This document shows, in pieces, positions 27,987-41,146 of a stretch of DNA of 64,000 nucleotides (the first letter of the stretch is position 1; each line of letters starts with the position of its first letter). The notes beneath the pieces were generated by a model. That model was given only the letters and a program-made list of their open reading frames with translations. It was not told the DNA's origin and ran no database searches. The position numbers were made by a program, and so were the translations under genes. This DNA comes from Dipetalonema caudispina (Eukaryota > Nematoda > Chromadorea > Rhabditida > Onchocercidae): contig JABVXV010000068.1 in NCBI GenBank assembly GCA_013365325.1, forward strand, positions 124,001 to 188,000. Direction: 5' to 3'.

Positions 27987-29653
27987 AAAATTATAAATAA
28001 AAAGAGAAATAAATATGTATGGAAAGTAAAAATGGAAAATGACGCAAATAAATCAAAGAAGAAATAATATTTTATGATAATTTTATACAAAATGCTCAAT
28101 ATAAAAACAATATAGAATGATCATTTTGTAAACTGGGATCACTAAATGGATGCAAAATGTTTTTCTGCAATGAAGCTTACATTTTCATAATTATGCCTAG
28201 TCTTGGTCACTTTTTAAAACCATAAAATTTTCAATGAAATGATTAAATGAATTGCAAAAAAAAAGAAAAATGATTTGTAGTTGTGGATCCGAAAAATCAC
28301 TTTGTTTCAAAATTTTGTTCAAGATTGTCAACTTTCAGAAGTGCGCGAAAAATGGCACATTACATTAGGATTAATGAGGTATCATATTTTATTAGGTATT
28401 CGATGCATAAATTGCACAAAATTCTTGTATCGTAAATAATTACAGTAATTAATTGAAGATCCTTATTTTTAACTTTATTTAAAAATATCATTGTATAAAT
28501 ACGTTTCTAAAAAGTCTCAAAATACCTCAAAATCTCTTCAGTGAAATGCAAATTGCAATGTTTTCAGCTGTAATAATCTTTTTTGAATCTATCATCGATC
28601 ATATCCATATCATTGTTTTGTTAAACATTGCCAAGATCAACTCCAGGTTGGTATGAAATATTTCCTGTTACTATTATTATCACTTCTAATCACTTTCCCT
28701 CTTATGCAAATTTTTTCAATTAGTATTTTGCTATATGTAATTACTTAACATTCATACAAAGTAAAAATAGTTCTAACTTGCAAATTAAACAAGTCGATAG
28801 CTACACAGATTTCAGAAAATTATGTCATATAAAAATATTCAAACTTTGAAAAATATGCAATTTTTTGAAAAATTAAAAGATTTAATAAGATTTATTTGCC
28901 ACTACAAATGAATTTTTTTTGCATAATAATGACTGCTATTTAGAAATTATGAAAAAAACGATTAAGCTATTGCAATGATCTGTTAATGAGTTTTGCACTT
29001 CTCCTATATAATTGAATATCTTTTACACAATATATCAACTAATCTAAAACTTTTTAAATTTCAGGGTAAATTTTAAGTGTCTAAATAATTTGATAATTTA
29101 CTTCTTTTTATGGCTTCACATTTCGAATTCCTATAAATGTGTCGAATTTCTGTAATTTTTCTAGGTTTAATTTAATCTAAAATGTTGCTATTTAAAATTA
29201 TTTGTTTATTTAAATGATTTATAAGCTCCATGGTTGGTTGAGAATTCATAAAAGCTGTATGAAATTGATAGTGGTAGATATATTTTTTTATAAAATTAAT
29301 AATGGAAATTACTGGTTCGATGCTAAAATAACGATTAGAATTAATTTTTGAAATAGTTCTTATCAAGGAATAATTCCAGTCCGAATAACAATTTATGTTA
29401 AATAGATTCAGAGTCTCTTATAGTTTTTAAGATTTTTAAAGCTTTTTTGCTAGAAAAATTCTTTCGTTTTCAGATTTTAAACTTAATTCTAGCTCATTAA
29501 GTTAGAAAAGGTCTTTTATCAAAATTTTCTTTTTTTTAAATTTTAAATTACTTCTAGCCTATTAAGTTGAAAATTCTAAGTCTCGAATTTCCAGTGTTGC
29601 AAGTATTCAAATTTTTCGAAAACTCCAACTTCCCAGATTTACAATAAATTCAG

Positions 29654-29859
29654 TGCTTAATGCAACAACATTTGGATTTATTATCAGTTGTTTAAATGAA
29701 TGGGATGAACTCCTGCGATTTGCGGTAAATGTGCTATTAAAATTTATTATCTTCAAAATTTTGAATGTCTAGATTTATTTCCAGGATGAGATGATGATTG
29801 GAAAGCTTGGCCGAAACACCATCCCAGGAATGGCCAAAATCAGCCTTGACATGCGATGA
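29654..29859 (+). CDS. Two candidate terminal exons of an unrecognised small protein
   Basis: Exon 29654-29724 lies between TTCAG and GTAAAT and is open in one frame, reading LNATTFGFIISC then LNEWDELLRFA. A 60-bp intron ending TTATTTCCAG follows. Exon 29785-29859 continues in phase with DEMMIGKLGRNTIPGMAK and stops at TGA after 24 residues. Both splice sites, the phase and the small nematode-like intron agree. The first exon must receive one base from an upstream exon, which was not found. No family was recognised. The GKLGR segment recalls peptide precursors, but no dibasic cleavage pattern is present. A chance arrangement is possible. Confidence 0.35.
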
Positions 29860-30452
29860 TAAAGAGAAATGAAGATAAACCAATTGGTTTTTTTTAAATG
29901 TTAAAGTTTTTTATTTATTTGTGCAAAAAATAAGTTTTATTCTTTGAACAGTTAAAATGTGGAAAATGACATGCAACGGTGATAAAAAGTTCTATGTTTC
30001 TGATTTCATTTTTTTAGAAATTTTTTCTTTTTTCAGGACATATTGGCTTACGAAACTACACTATCGAGCATGATTGCACATAATTGATAAATACGGAATT
30101 TTCAAACAGCGACTGAAAATATCACCTGTTAAATTATTTGTTTGAATTTTTAATTCGTAAAATTTCGTAAATTTAAAATGGAACAACATTTCTTTTCTAT
30201 TCCGCTTGATTTTATGTCATTTGATTCTTCAAAATTCAAGTTTCAATTCAAAAATTAGTAATTTAAATGAAAAGCAAAATATTTATTGTAATTTGCCACT
30301 TTTTCAATGTAATATGAAACTAAATATTTGAAACTTTAAACATCAACCTTCAAAACTTCGAAAGTTCTAATCCTCATTTAAAGAGGCAGAGAATATCTAT
30401 TGATCTCAAAAAAATCCCACAAGAAAAAAATACTCCACCCTTTCAACAGGTA

Positions 30453-30605
30453 ATGGGGCCATTGGCTTATGTTGAAATATGGATTTTTGTGGCCATTATG
30501 GCCATTGTTTTCTTCTTAATAAAAACTTATAACGATCTAAGCCATATTGCTGCATTTTATTCTTTTCTTCCTTTTTTTTTTTTAGCAAAAAAAGTATATA
30601 AGTAA
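30453..30605 (+). CDS. Candidate 50-residue membrane micropeptide
   Basis: The ORF starts 2 nt after a good acceptor (CCCTTTCAACAG) and runs 50 residues to TAA. It begins MGPLAYVEIWIFVAIMAIVF, a short polar start followed by a long hydrophobic helix (about residues 6-23), then a second hydrophobic patch encoded partly by a poly-T run. It could be a stand-alone trans-spliced micropeptide or a 5' exon with a membrane anchor for a downstream plus-strand gene. No homologue was recognised, and poly-T may produce the second hydrophobic part by chance. Confidence 0.3.
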   Translation: MGPLAYVEIWIFVAIMAIVFFLIKTYNDLSHIAAFYSFLPFFFLAKKVYK

Positions 30606-33600
30606 AATCATTGCGAGTACGTATATATTTGTAAGCTTTATCCATTAAAATGACTTATTTTCTTTTAGAGTCGTTTATTTTATTTCATCTAAGAATTGAA
30701 GTAAAACTATTGGAAATTGTTATGTTGCATATTTCATTCACGAATAGTAGTCATTCTGTTTTTTATTATTTACTTTTTTTCCCATAAGAATAGCTGAATG
30801 AGTAAAAGGTTTGAGAAGTTTACGAGAAAAATAAAATTAAAATCAGTTTGATAGCGAACTATCATCGAGTATTTAACTCATGGATAATAACCTCATAACC
30901 CCATGGCTAATTGGATTTTGTAATATCCAAAAAATTTCCTTTAATAATTTTTTAGCAATTTCAAATTTTGCACCATCGCCTTTCTCCCTTTGCTATATTT
31001 TAAAGTGAAACAAGAACGAATCATAAACTTGCAAAGTGATAAAGTGAATGGACGCATGTGTCCATTTTGCAAAATAATAAAATGACATTTTCTTCTCTTC
31101 TAATTTTCCGTTTAAATCGGATTTCGTTATTTTGATAAACTAAGATTTAATTAAATAGACTAATAATTGAATATATTATAAGGGTTAGAAAACAAAGAGA
31201 GGTAGGGAGAGAGAAAAAGAGAAGTGAGCAGACAAACGCAAACAATTTGTTTTATTCAGTTATTTTTATTTTTAAAATTACTAATTTGAATATCAATATC
31301 AAAATATGTCAGTAGGAAAGGAAGAAATGATAAGTAAATCAATAATTCTGTAAATTAGTTAACAATTTGTATTATAGCATTAGTTAACTTGAAAATATCA
31401 ATTCAATTCTAAACTGGAAAATAAATATGGCAGTAAAAGAGCGAATATATCTGTTACCACACCTGTCATACGTATGTGTATGCTATGATTTCCCTTATCA
31501 AAAAAATAAAAATCGAAATTAAACAAAGAATAAGTAATGGTTGATTTGGCGCATTTTATACTATCTCTCTTTCCATCGTCATTTTCTTTCTTTTAATTCG
31601 ACAAATTATAAATTAAATGGAACTTACTGTGTTATTGTATTTTAGCTTTTGCAAAATATAATCGTTAAACTTAACTGATTGCTATAAGTTTTAAATGTTG
31701 ATAGATGTTAATTTCCATAAATTGTTCGTCTGTTTTGCTGAATTATTAATTTACAGTTTGTCAATCAGTAATTTCTAGTCGATTATTATGAATTAAAATC
31801 TTAAAATAGTTTGATTTGATGGAAAGTTTAATGAAAAATTTATAAGGACAGAGTCATAAAATTATCGTAGAAATTCAGGATAGAATGAAATTTCTCATGT
31901 CATAGTACAAACCTTTTTTCGTCGAAAAAAAAAAAACAAAAAATACCATCACATTATTAAACTTAATATCTGGATAAATATCAACTGTTGATCGCTATTT
32001 CAAATGGTATTTTTAAATCTTTCTGTGATATTTCATATTGCTCTAAATTCAAATGAACAAATATTTTAGGATTATTGAAGACCTAATTTCAGCATGAAAA
32101 TGATACATTCTATTCTTCCTTTTCATTAATTATTCTTTTATCAATCATATCATTATTGCCATAAATTTTTGTTTGTTTCTTCGTTTTTTTTTTTTTTTGT
32201 TGATACAAAAAATATTTTAAAAAAAAGAAAAAACTTCCTAATCACTTTAAACTAACCTTTATATTAAGTTTGTGATCAATTGCTAAGATGTAAACCTTTT
32301 CTATGCTATCATTTCATTTTTCATTCCCTTTCAATGCAGTAATTGCAAATTTATTTCCCTTAACATCAAAATTTCGACCAATGCAAACATATGCCTGCTT
32401 TAAAGTACTGAAATTTAACATTAAATAATTATTTTCAGTTAATGAACTATTTTGGTCAAATAAAAGATGATGAAAGCTTCTTGCAATCATTTAATCAGAA
32501 AAAAAAAGAGAAAGAAAAGAAAACTCATTCATTATTGAAAAATTAGAAAAAGTAGCTGAACAATAATTACTACAAAGTTGATCATTTGCTGCTTTAATTG
32601 TCATTAACTTCGATCATTTATCGTTTTCACAGCTTATTTTCTTTATTCTGAAATTACGAAAAATTCATTTTTCCCTCCTTTCCTTCTTCATCTATCTCCC
32701 ACATTATCAATATCTTTTAGTTCAGTTTACTTCCATTAAATTTCACTTTATTTCTGTTTCATCCCTGTACATTCAAACTATTTCCGCTTTTCTCGTGCAT
32801 CATTTTCCATTTTCAATTCCCTATCAATTTTCTTCTTTTTCTTTTATTTACGACAATTTCATCCTGTGTCATTCTTCCAATGATCCCTCATTCGCAATTT
32901 CTAAATTAGCTTCTGAAGCATTTTTGAATGATTGCATATTTTGCCGATACTATAAATTTATTAATATCAAAATTTCTTTTTCTTTTACTTTTTATATTCT
33001 TTTCAATGATTCATTTTTTAGTTTTTGAATTAATTTTTAAGGATTAAAATATTGTTCTGTTTTTGAGGATTATCGATCATTTTCTAAACTAACTACTGAA
33101 AATAATTTAATTTAATAGGTTAGTAAGTGGAAAAACTATCAAATTAAATAGGGCTAACTTTTCTAAGTTTATCCATATGGCACTGTTAAAGAAATTTGAA
33201 AATAAGCGATTTTGTCTAATTCATTTACTACAATTCCTTATTTCGATAGTCCAACTAATGCTTTTCTCGTGCCTGCTTAAAGCTCTAAGTCCTATATTTA
33301 GACTTAGTCTAGCAACTTTTAAACTTCCTAGCCTTTGCATAGTAATGGAATATTGAAGTTGCAAATTTAATGAAGCAACAGATATGTAGGTAACTTACAA
33401 ATAACTTTTCTCTAAATAAGAAAAATTTAACAAGTCTACAAAAAATTGAAATTTAAATTTCGACGATAACTTAAATGGCAATTTACTTATTTTTCCCTAC
33501 TTATTAGGTGTTTACTTGTGATCTCGAGGCCATTTGATAACATTTCATAGGTTAGAAATTGTAATTTCGAGAGTTTTCGTATTGGGAAAATTTTTGAATC

Positions 33601-35572
33601 AAATTTTAAGAAGCAAAATACTTCCGAAGATTATATGTTCAAATAATTTATCATTGCAATGTGTTAGTTTACTTTTGTTTTTTTGTTTTTCTTTTTTCTT
33701 TGCTGTAATAATCTCCAAGGATTTTACAAATTTGAAAACAAAAATATATATATATATATATCAAAAATCAAGTTACACTTTTTTTTTTCAATCCTTGTCA
33801 TAGGGAATTTTCAATAAAAATCTCAAAAAAAAGCATTTTCACTTTCTTTCTTTCTTTTTTTCTCTCTCCTCATGGATTTACCACATTATTTTGATGTATG
33901 TTGCATTTTCAAACCATTTCATAAAAGCTCTTACCAATTCTTAATATCGCTTCAACATTTTTGCTGGGCATTTTCAAAAAGTCATTTTGAAATTGACAAA
34001 GAAGGAAGGAGAAAAAAGAAGAAAAACGAAGAAAATGTAACTGATTTAAAAGTAACTATTAGTATTTGGAAAGGCAGACAAAAATATAAGGAGACAAGTA
34101 TCAGTCAAATATGCCACAATGTCGCCGTATATCACTTGATATCATCATGAGCGTTGTATTTCCTCTGGGAGGTAACATTTGATATTATTAGGATGAGAGG
34201 AAATAATGCATGGCAGAAACTCTGACACAATGCTAATATATTTCTAGTAAAGAAATGTTTAGCTTTACTTAACTTCCGATAAACAAAATTAAGTTTATTG
34301 ATTGAAGTGTTATTTTTAGGATTTAAAGATGGAAAAAAGTTTTTTTTTTTTTGTTTTTGCTTTTTACAGTAAAAATTTGTAATGATCTCTTTTAGTTAAA
34401 AAAATAATCGAAATTTTGTTTATTTTCCTTTATTTTATTTCTTATTAAGTATAAAATATTGTCGTTGAATTTTCAATAATTTCGACATGATCGATTGTTA
34501 TTTGAGAGAAAAGTTTAAGCTAAAAATGCTATTTATCATTGCTTCGTATTTAGTTGTTGTTTCAGATAAATTAAAAGATAAAAAATAATGAATTTCCCAT
34601 CGGTAACTTTATCTCCTAGCAAAGATTGAGGCTTTGTTGAAGAAAATCTTTGAATGATATAGGATGAATGTAAGTTGTAGGTAGCCTATGATAAATTAGT
34701 TGCCAAATTTATGCATGCAAGAATTTGCAGAAAAGATTTATGCAAATATTTGTATAATTGCTTTTTTTACTTCGTTTAGTATAACCTTTTAGCTTTCGAA
34801 ATGAACTTTTTTTTATTTTCGATGATACAGTAGGTTAATTATTCATTTTAAAGTAATTTTCGGTTGATCCATTTTTTGGGAACTTCTGAATTCATAATTT
34901 GAGCTTTGCTTGAATTCGTGATAAAAAAATATTTGGTAACAATTTATGTATTAAAAAAAAGCACTGTTTGGAAAAATTTTTGTGAAATTCTGATATTTTT
35001 CAATGTTTTCTTAGAATTATTTCTTTTTTTCGAAAACTAAAATTAATTCATACATAGTGAGAATTTTTCATAATTGCTGAAAAATCCAAGGCATATATTT
35101 AATTAAAAGTTTCTTAATTTTTCTTAAAAAAACTCCTTTCTATGTGTGTGACAAACTTTTCCTCAATTATTATTTGATACTAACAGGCTGTTTTAATTTG
35201 CTAATAAAAGATTTACTAAATTCTTATGCCTTTTGATGTAACTTCCAGAAAGTAATCGAAGGAAGGATAGATTGTTTTAAATCGACTAATGCATATATTT
35301 AAGACAATTTTAACTTTCTTTTTCGGAATTTTGAAATTAATAGAAAATTTTATTTTTTTAGTTTTCAAAACTGATATGAAATTTTTGAATTTTCTCTTAT
35401 CTCTACTAAGCTTTTCTTTAATTCTGAAGAGTGATGCGTGATCAATTCATGCGACATTTTGATATCTTTCATAACGTATATCATCTATAGTTGAAAACCA
35501 AATGAAAATTTAAATTTCAATGATCCTAAATAATTTACTTTATCATGCAACTAATTAATTAATTTATTTCAG
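30606..35572. other. Gene-poor AT-rich region
   Basis: About 5 kb with only short, low-complexity open frames. Poly-T and AT runs are common, for example at 33743-33761. No exon with paired splice sites was supported. It may include the promoter and 5' leader of the membrane protein gene that starts at 35573. Confidence 0.6.
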
Positions 35573-38301
35573 ATGGATTTAACACTATTCACCGCGAAAC
35601 ATCTTCTTATCCTCTGTTGCAATGGTGGTTTACCATTCATCGATCTTCATACCGAATCAAATCTTAGGGAAATGCACAAATCGACACATACCGTTGATCC
35701 AACTGATTGGATTGCTATGGATACATCCGGTTTGATGATTATTTTACTTATCCGGTTGCTTATGCACCGGCTGAATGCTTTTTTGTTTATTTAATAATGA
35801 ATATCTCTTTTCTCTTCTTTAATAATTGATATTAGGTAATATTTTAGTAATTAATATTAGTCAGTATAGCTTATTAAATAATTCTGAATGCTATTTTTGG
35901 AACAAAGTTGCACTTATGGTTTGATTTACTTAAATATAATATTCGTTTTTTAAGTTATTTTAAAATTGCTATTATCTGTCCTTCAAGTTAGTAATAACTT
36001 CTTCAAAACTTCTGGTAAAAATGTTGCCATTTAAAATCACTAATTTTCCTAGGTTTAGCGATATTTTGAATTACAATTAATCTCACTTTAACTTCATTTT
36101 CATATGCCAACAATTAAGCGGCATTACTTTTTAAACTAGATTTTATGGACAATTCTTATTTGCTTAATATTTCAATCAAATAAAAGTTTCAATTTTTCCA
36201 TTTCTTTTAAAATCACTAGCTTGATATTTTTATCAATCAGGTGAAACAGATTATTGCAGGTTCTGAACTCAACTTATCAATGATTAACTCATTACCAACC
36301 TTACATATACCATCAAAAGTGGAATTAAGCGTTTGTGATTTATTCAATTTAACATTTTCTGATATTCAAGATAAAGAGCTCTTTGAGAAGAGTAAAGGAG
36401 AAGTGAAATGCAGGTGGGATACTTCGAATATTGCATTAACTAACAGATACTGTTTAAAGATCGTAAATAAAGTTTGCTTTTTTCACCTATAACATTAGTT
36501 GGAAAAATTTATCTCTTACATTTGCAAAATCTCAAAATTTCCGAAATGTCATTCATTTTATTCGGAATATCATGACCCTGTAGGTAATAAAGTGACCTTG
36601 TGGCTAGAAGGAAACTTTGGAAACATGAGGAAAGCAATAGCAACATTTCTCTCGGTATAAATCCTACTCACTGTTCAGAAACTGAACACATTTTCCATTT
36701 TTATAAATAAGAAATATTATTTATTTGTACTCTCTGAAAAGTGCAAAGTGTTTATATTTATGGCTATTTTGTCTTTAATTGGAAATTCGTCTTAGATTAA
36801 GATTGATTTCCCTCATTTACCTACTTTATTACTTTTACATATTAATTTGCATTTCAAAACACTTTTTTTTTTTTTTACTTAATGGATTGGAAATTAAGAC
36901 GGAAAATGTTTATTATATTATCAATTAAAGCATTTACATTTCTTGCACTTTGCTTCGATTATTAAAGTACAACGTTGTTGCTTTTTCTTTTCGTTTATTT
37001 TAACGAAGTTTATTGCTGAGAGTAGACGATAGAAAAAATTTAATTTAAATTTTGTTTCATAGTCTAATATTACTAGTTAATTATAAACGATAAAAGAGTA
37101 GCTTGAAAGTTTGACTAAATCGATTTGACTTTTTTAACTATTTCGACAAGATTTAAAGTATACGAATTTTTGTTTCCTAACAAAAAAAAAAAAAATCCCA
37201 AAATTTACCTGAAACTTATCGGTTTGTTCATTCTCTTTCATATTTTTACGAACTATATTTTGTAATAAAAATAAATTAAATTTAAATTTCAAAAAATTAA
37301 ATTCTGTTCGAAACTCTGCAGATGTCCTTTTCATTATGCTGGCTTATCATGCGAACTGGAAGCACGGGAAAATGTGGAAAGTATGGATCACAGTTTTTTC
37401 AACGCAATTCCTTCAATTATACTGATTCTTATATTTGGTGTTCTTTTAATTATGGTAAGAAATCTTTGGCTCTAAATTTCAATCACGAGAAAAAAATCAT
37501 TGCTAACCGTTTCCGGTTGACATATGTTCAAAAATTTTAGTAAATTGGAAATTACTTCAATGATTTGCTTTTTTTTTTTTGCTTTCATTTAATCACACTA
37601 TAATATATGCATATATCGCAAATTAAATTCTATCAAAACTTATCATTGAAAAAAACAAAAAAAAAAGTCCGAAAAATCAATTATAATTACTGAATTTAAT
37701 TTAGGAGAGAGTAAAATTATTCCCGATATATTATTTCGAGGAAGAAAGTTAGAGAGGAGTATATCCAAGCAATACTAATATACTACTTCCTTTGTATAAA
37801 CTTTTGGATTCAAAAGTTTATGCATAGGATGGAGTTTATTAAGAAGACAAGCTCTCTGCAGCTGTTTTCTTCCTTCTGCTTTCCTTTCCAGCCTGAATTC
37901 TAAGATGAAAGCAATTTTAAAAATCGATTTCACTTCCACAGCCTTCGTAACTCAATGTCCGTCGTTTCTTCTGATGTATATGTAATACTAATATTATTAT
38001 ATTATATTAATTAATTAAATACCATACATACATGCTTCTTCTATACATATAATAAATTTATAATATACAACTTATATTATATATGTATACTTATATAATT
38101 TAAAAATCTGATATGTATATACTTAAATAATATATATATATATATATGCTTACTTACATGAGATGCACTGTTCATAGTATTAAATGCATATACGCCATTT
38201 GCATATGACGTAAATGTCCACGTATCGGTAAGTATACGTAATGTACTTATACATGCATGTATGTGTGTGTATGTGTATGTGTGTGTTTGTATGTTTGTGT
38301 T

Positions 38302-38339
<38 letters not shown>

Positions 38340-41010
38340 TTTGTGGGTGTATGGGTATGAGTGAGTGTAATTTAGTTATTTAAAAAGTAGGCGTTACACA
38401 CTGATAAAAGCTTAGCCTCACTGCAAAACCTAACAATTCTTTGCTATAAGCCATGTCTTAGTTACATTCTTTAAAGCTATCAGTGATAAATCCTAGAACA
38501 CCTGCTCTTCCTTTCTTTCATCTTATTACAATGTTTATCATACTTTTTCTCATTTAAAAATTTTTAATTATTTACATAAATTTGCTTTAAAATATCAAAA
38601 AAAAAATTGTAATGAGCTATTGAATTGAAAGATTTTTTTTGTGAGGAAAAATTATCATATATAGCTAGTAAATATGTAAATTTTTCCCATATGATCTATT
38701 TATTCGTTTTTTTTTTTTTTTTTTTTTTTTTTTTGTAGATGAAAATTAAAAGAACTACCTTTTTTTCTGCATTTTTTATTTCAAACTTTCTTCCGGATAA
38801 ATATTATCAATATAATCTGACTTTCCTGATGTGATATTAGGGTTGCTCTTGTCAAGATATATTTGTATATGGAGCACGGCTTTGATGGCCTATATTTATT
38901 TAGAAAAAACAGACCAAGGATAGCAATTTATGCTATTGTCTGATGTGTAATTTTTTTCAAGCAATCAACTTTTTTACACTGACAACATTTTTGTTTCAAT
39001 TTATTCAAAAAAAAAAAAATCGAGAAAATTTTTCATTAAATATTTTCCGTAATTTTCCTAATGCAACTTATGATTCTTTGAAAATCAACTAGTCTAAAGA
39101 TTTTAAATCATCCTAATTTGAAATAGTTCAAGCCTCATATTCTGTAAAAAAAACTTAGTATCTTTAAACAAAACATATGAATAAAAGGAAATTTTGCATC
39201 GTTTTACAGATAATGCGATGTGGTTTTTGTGATTGTTTTGGACCATTTTTATCACATCGCAAAAAGGATAACTTGGATGAACCATTTGATCAGAATACAC
39301 TAAATAGATGTTTGGAACTTGTTCAGGCACATGAAGCTCGACAAGATATCCTTTTAAAGGTTAATTTCATTTATTGGCTTTTAATGAAAGGGAAAGAAAG
39401 AAAGAAAAAAGATGATCTCTTACAAAACATTCTGTATTGAAGAGATTGAAATTTTGTGATATTTGGTTTTTAAGTGTAACAATATCAATGATATAATTTA
39501 TTGTTTTATAAATTAAAATAAATGATCCCATTACAAAAATTTTTTTATGCTAAATACTGATCAAAATTATTGTCACCTATTAATGTGATCCATATTTTTG
39601 GCTAAATTTTACAATTATTTTGTTGTTTAATTTATAAAATTAGTTTATATTATTATTTCTACACTTGGCTACAAATATTTTCTTAGTGGCGATGAAAAAT
39701 CGATGGGACGCATTTTACCAAGCTAAGCATAGCTGGTGATGTTTTGCTCTTGGCTCAACGAGACATCAATAGCTTTGGCATCTCTTTTCCTTTTACCATT
39801 TAACTAAATAAGCCTACACGCCAGTTTCCTTTTACCTCTAGCTTCCCTCATAAATATTTATGAAATTCAACAACTGATAACATTCAACAACTGTTTAAAG
39901 CCAACTGACCATTTCGAAACTTGCTACTTTAAACATTCCTTACATATCATTAATTTAAGATATAATTAGTAAAGAAAAGATGGGGAGAGATTCTAAAAAA
40001 TTTTCCACAAAATCAAATGTCATTTTTATAGGCATACTCAAAATCATTAAGATAGCCTCCTTAGGATTCTTAAACTAAACAAGATATATATTACACAATT
40101 AATTACTCCCATTAATTACTTCAAAACAATGAGAATACAGTAGCAATATCAGATATTTGATATGATTGCAGAGTTCGGAACACCAACGACCACTGATTTC
40201 AACAGTTTATGACACATGCGCTCCTTATCGAAATACTGCAATTAATCCACCTGAACCATCTCATGATAGAACCAATCGGCTTGGCACTCCACCACCATCA
40301 TATAGGTTAGTTATAGAAAACTGAAGGTCATTTCGTCCGATAACAGTTTGATTTTTGTAGCAAATGTGGTAAACTTTTGAATTACCAAGTGTAATTAAAA
40401 ATACTTTCTACAAAGTGTAAATGTGCAACAATATTGAATAATTCCAATTATTACGAATTTTTCCCTCTAAGCCTATGAATTGACAAATCCAAAAGAGACT
40501 ACAAATGTGTGCTTAAGTAAAATAAGGCTATTAACTTCATTAGCTTACTAAGTTATTGGCTATCGATGTCTATCGATTATCAGTGATTTTGATTAATCAA
40601 ATCGAAACGAAATTACAAATGCAAAGATAAATAGGAACCACTACATGTTATGAGCGGAATAGATTTTTGGTAATATTCTGGAGCTATTTTAAGATCAGTC
40701 TCTGATCGAATCTTCGTACATATTATAATTTACTTTGTTTAGTTGAACTCAAATAAATAATTCGAATATTAGTTAAAATATTTAAACTTTCTTGCACATC
40801 AGATTTCGAAATTAAGGCTTGAATCTTCAGAATTTTATATTGAATATCTAAAATATAATAGAACTAGACTGAAAATTGCCATTTTCAACAATGATTTTGC
40901 AGTTATCAACTCCATTAAAGTTTGATATGTTTTTCAGGTCAGTAGAAATGCAAAAAGAACAGGATCAGATTCGAAGTCTTCTAGGTAGTGTTAATAGTAC
41001 TAGGATATAA
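35573..41010 (+). CDS. Single-pass membrane protein with EGF-like end and PPxY tail
   Basis: Six exons join in phase and give 266 residues: 35573-35729, 36260-36413, 37322-37454, 39210-39359, 40172-40305, 40938-41010. The ATG lies directly behind TTATTTCAG. The first 20 residues contain a weak signal-peptide-like core (HLLILCC). The ectodomain has an EGF-type ending, KCRCPFHYAGLSCE, split by an intron inside the CxC motif, with four spaced cysteines in that part. A membrane helix at about 125-147 (FFNAIPSIILILIFGVLLIM) is followed by a cysteine cluster, RCGFCDCF, a likely palmitoylation site (inference). The 118-residue cytoplasmic tail carries TPPPSY near 237-242, a PPxY motif of the kind bound by WW domains. 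The layout suggests a type I receptor or adaptor, but no named family was recognised. The alternative acceptor at 36240 would change the phase. The start exon is the least certain part. Confidence 0.75.
38252..38369. repeat. TG-rich microsatellite
   Basis: About 118 bp of TG repeats with TATG and TTTG variants, inside the third intron of the EGF-like membrane protein gene. It resembles the tract at 10009-10114. Confidence 0.9.
38707..38734. repeat. Poly-T run of 28
   Basis: Twenty-eight uninterrupted T in the same intron. Runs of this length are prone to sequencing and assembly length errors. Confidence 0.9.
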
Positions 41011-41105
41011 CTGTAATTGGTACCATCATATTCTTTGAAGAATTGTCAATTATTTGTAAGTTTAAAAGAAGTCAAAATTGGTCATGATTACTAATTTTTC
41101 AAAAA

Positions 41106-41146
41106 ATTAATAATTATGACTTAATAATTATATCATAATTATTAAT
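41106..41146. other. AT-rich stem-loop in the probable 3' UTR
   Basis: ATTAATAATTATGA at 41106-41119 is the exact reverse complement of 41133-41146, with a 13-nt spacer. It lies about 100 nt after the stop codon of the EGF-like gene, so it may be transcribed. The AT-only stem is weak and could be a chance product of base composition. Confidence 0.5.

Larger units (their letters stand above)
19850..29653. other. Gene-poor AT-rich region
   Basis: Nearly 10 kb without an exon that could be supported on either strand. Open frames are short, low in complexity and lack paired splice sites. It contains a foldback element (21685-21923), a decayed duplication with pyrimidine tracts (22975-23350) and an assembly gap. 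It could be intergenic DNA or a long intron of a flanking gene. Confidence 0.6.

Noticed and set aside
33534..34150. Two plus-strand frames of about 90 codons
   Set aside because: Low-complexity K/N and F/L runs without splice support or recognisable domain.
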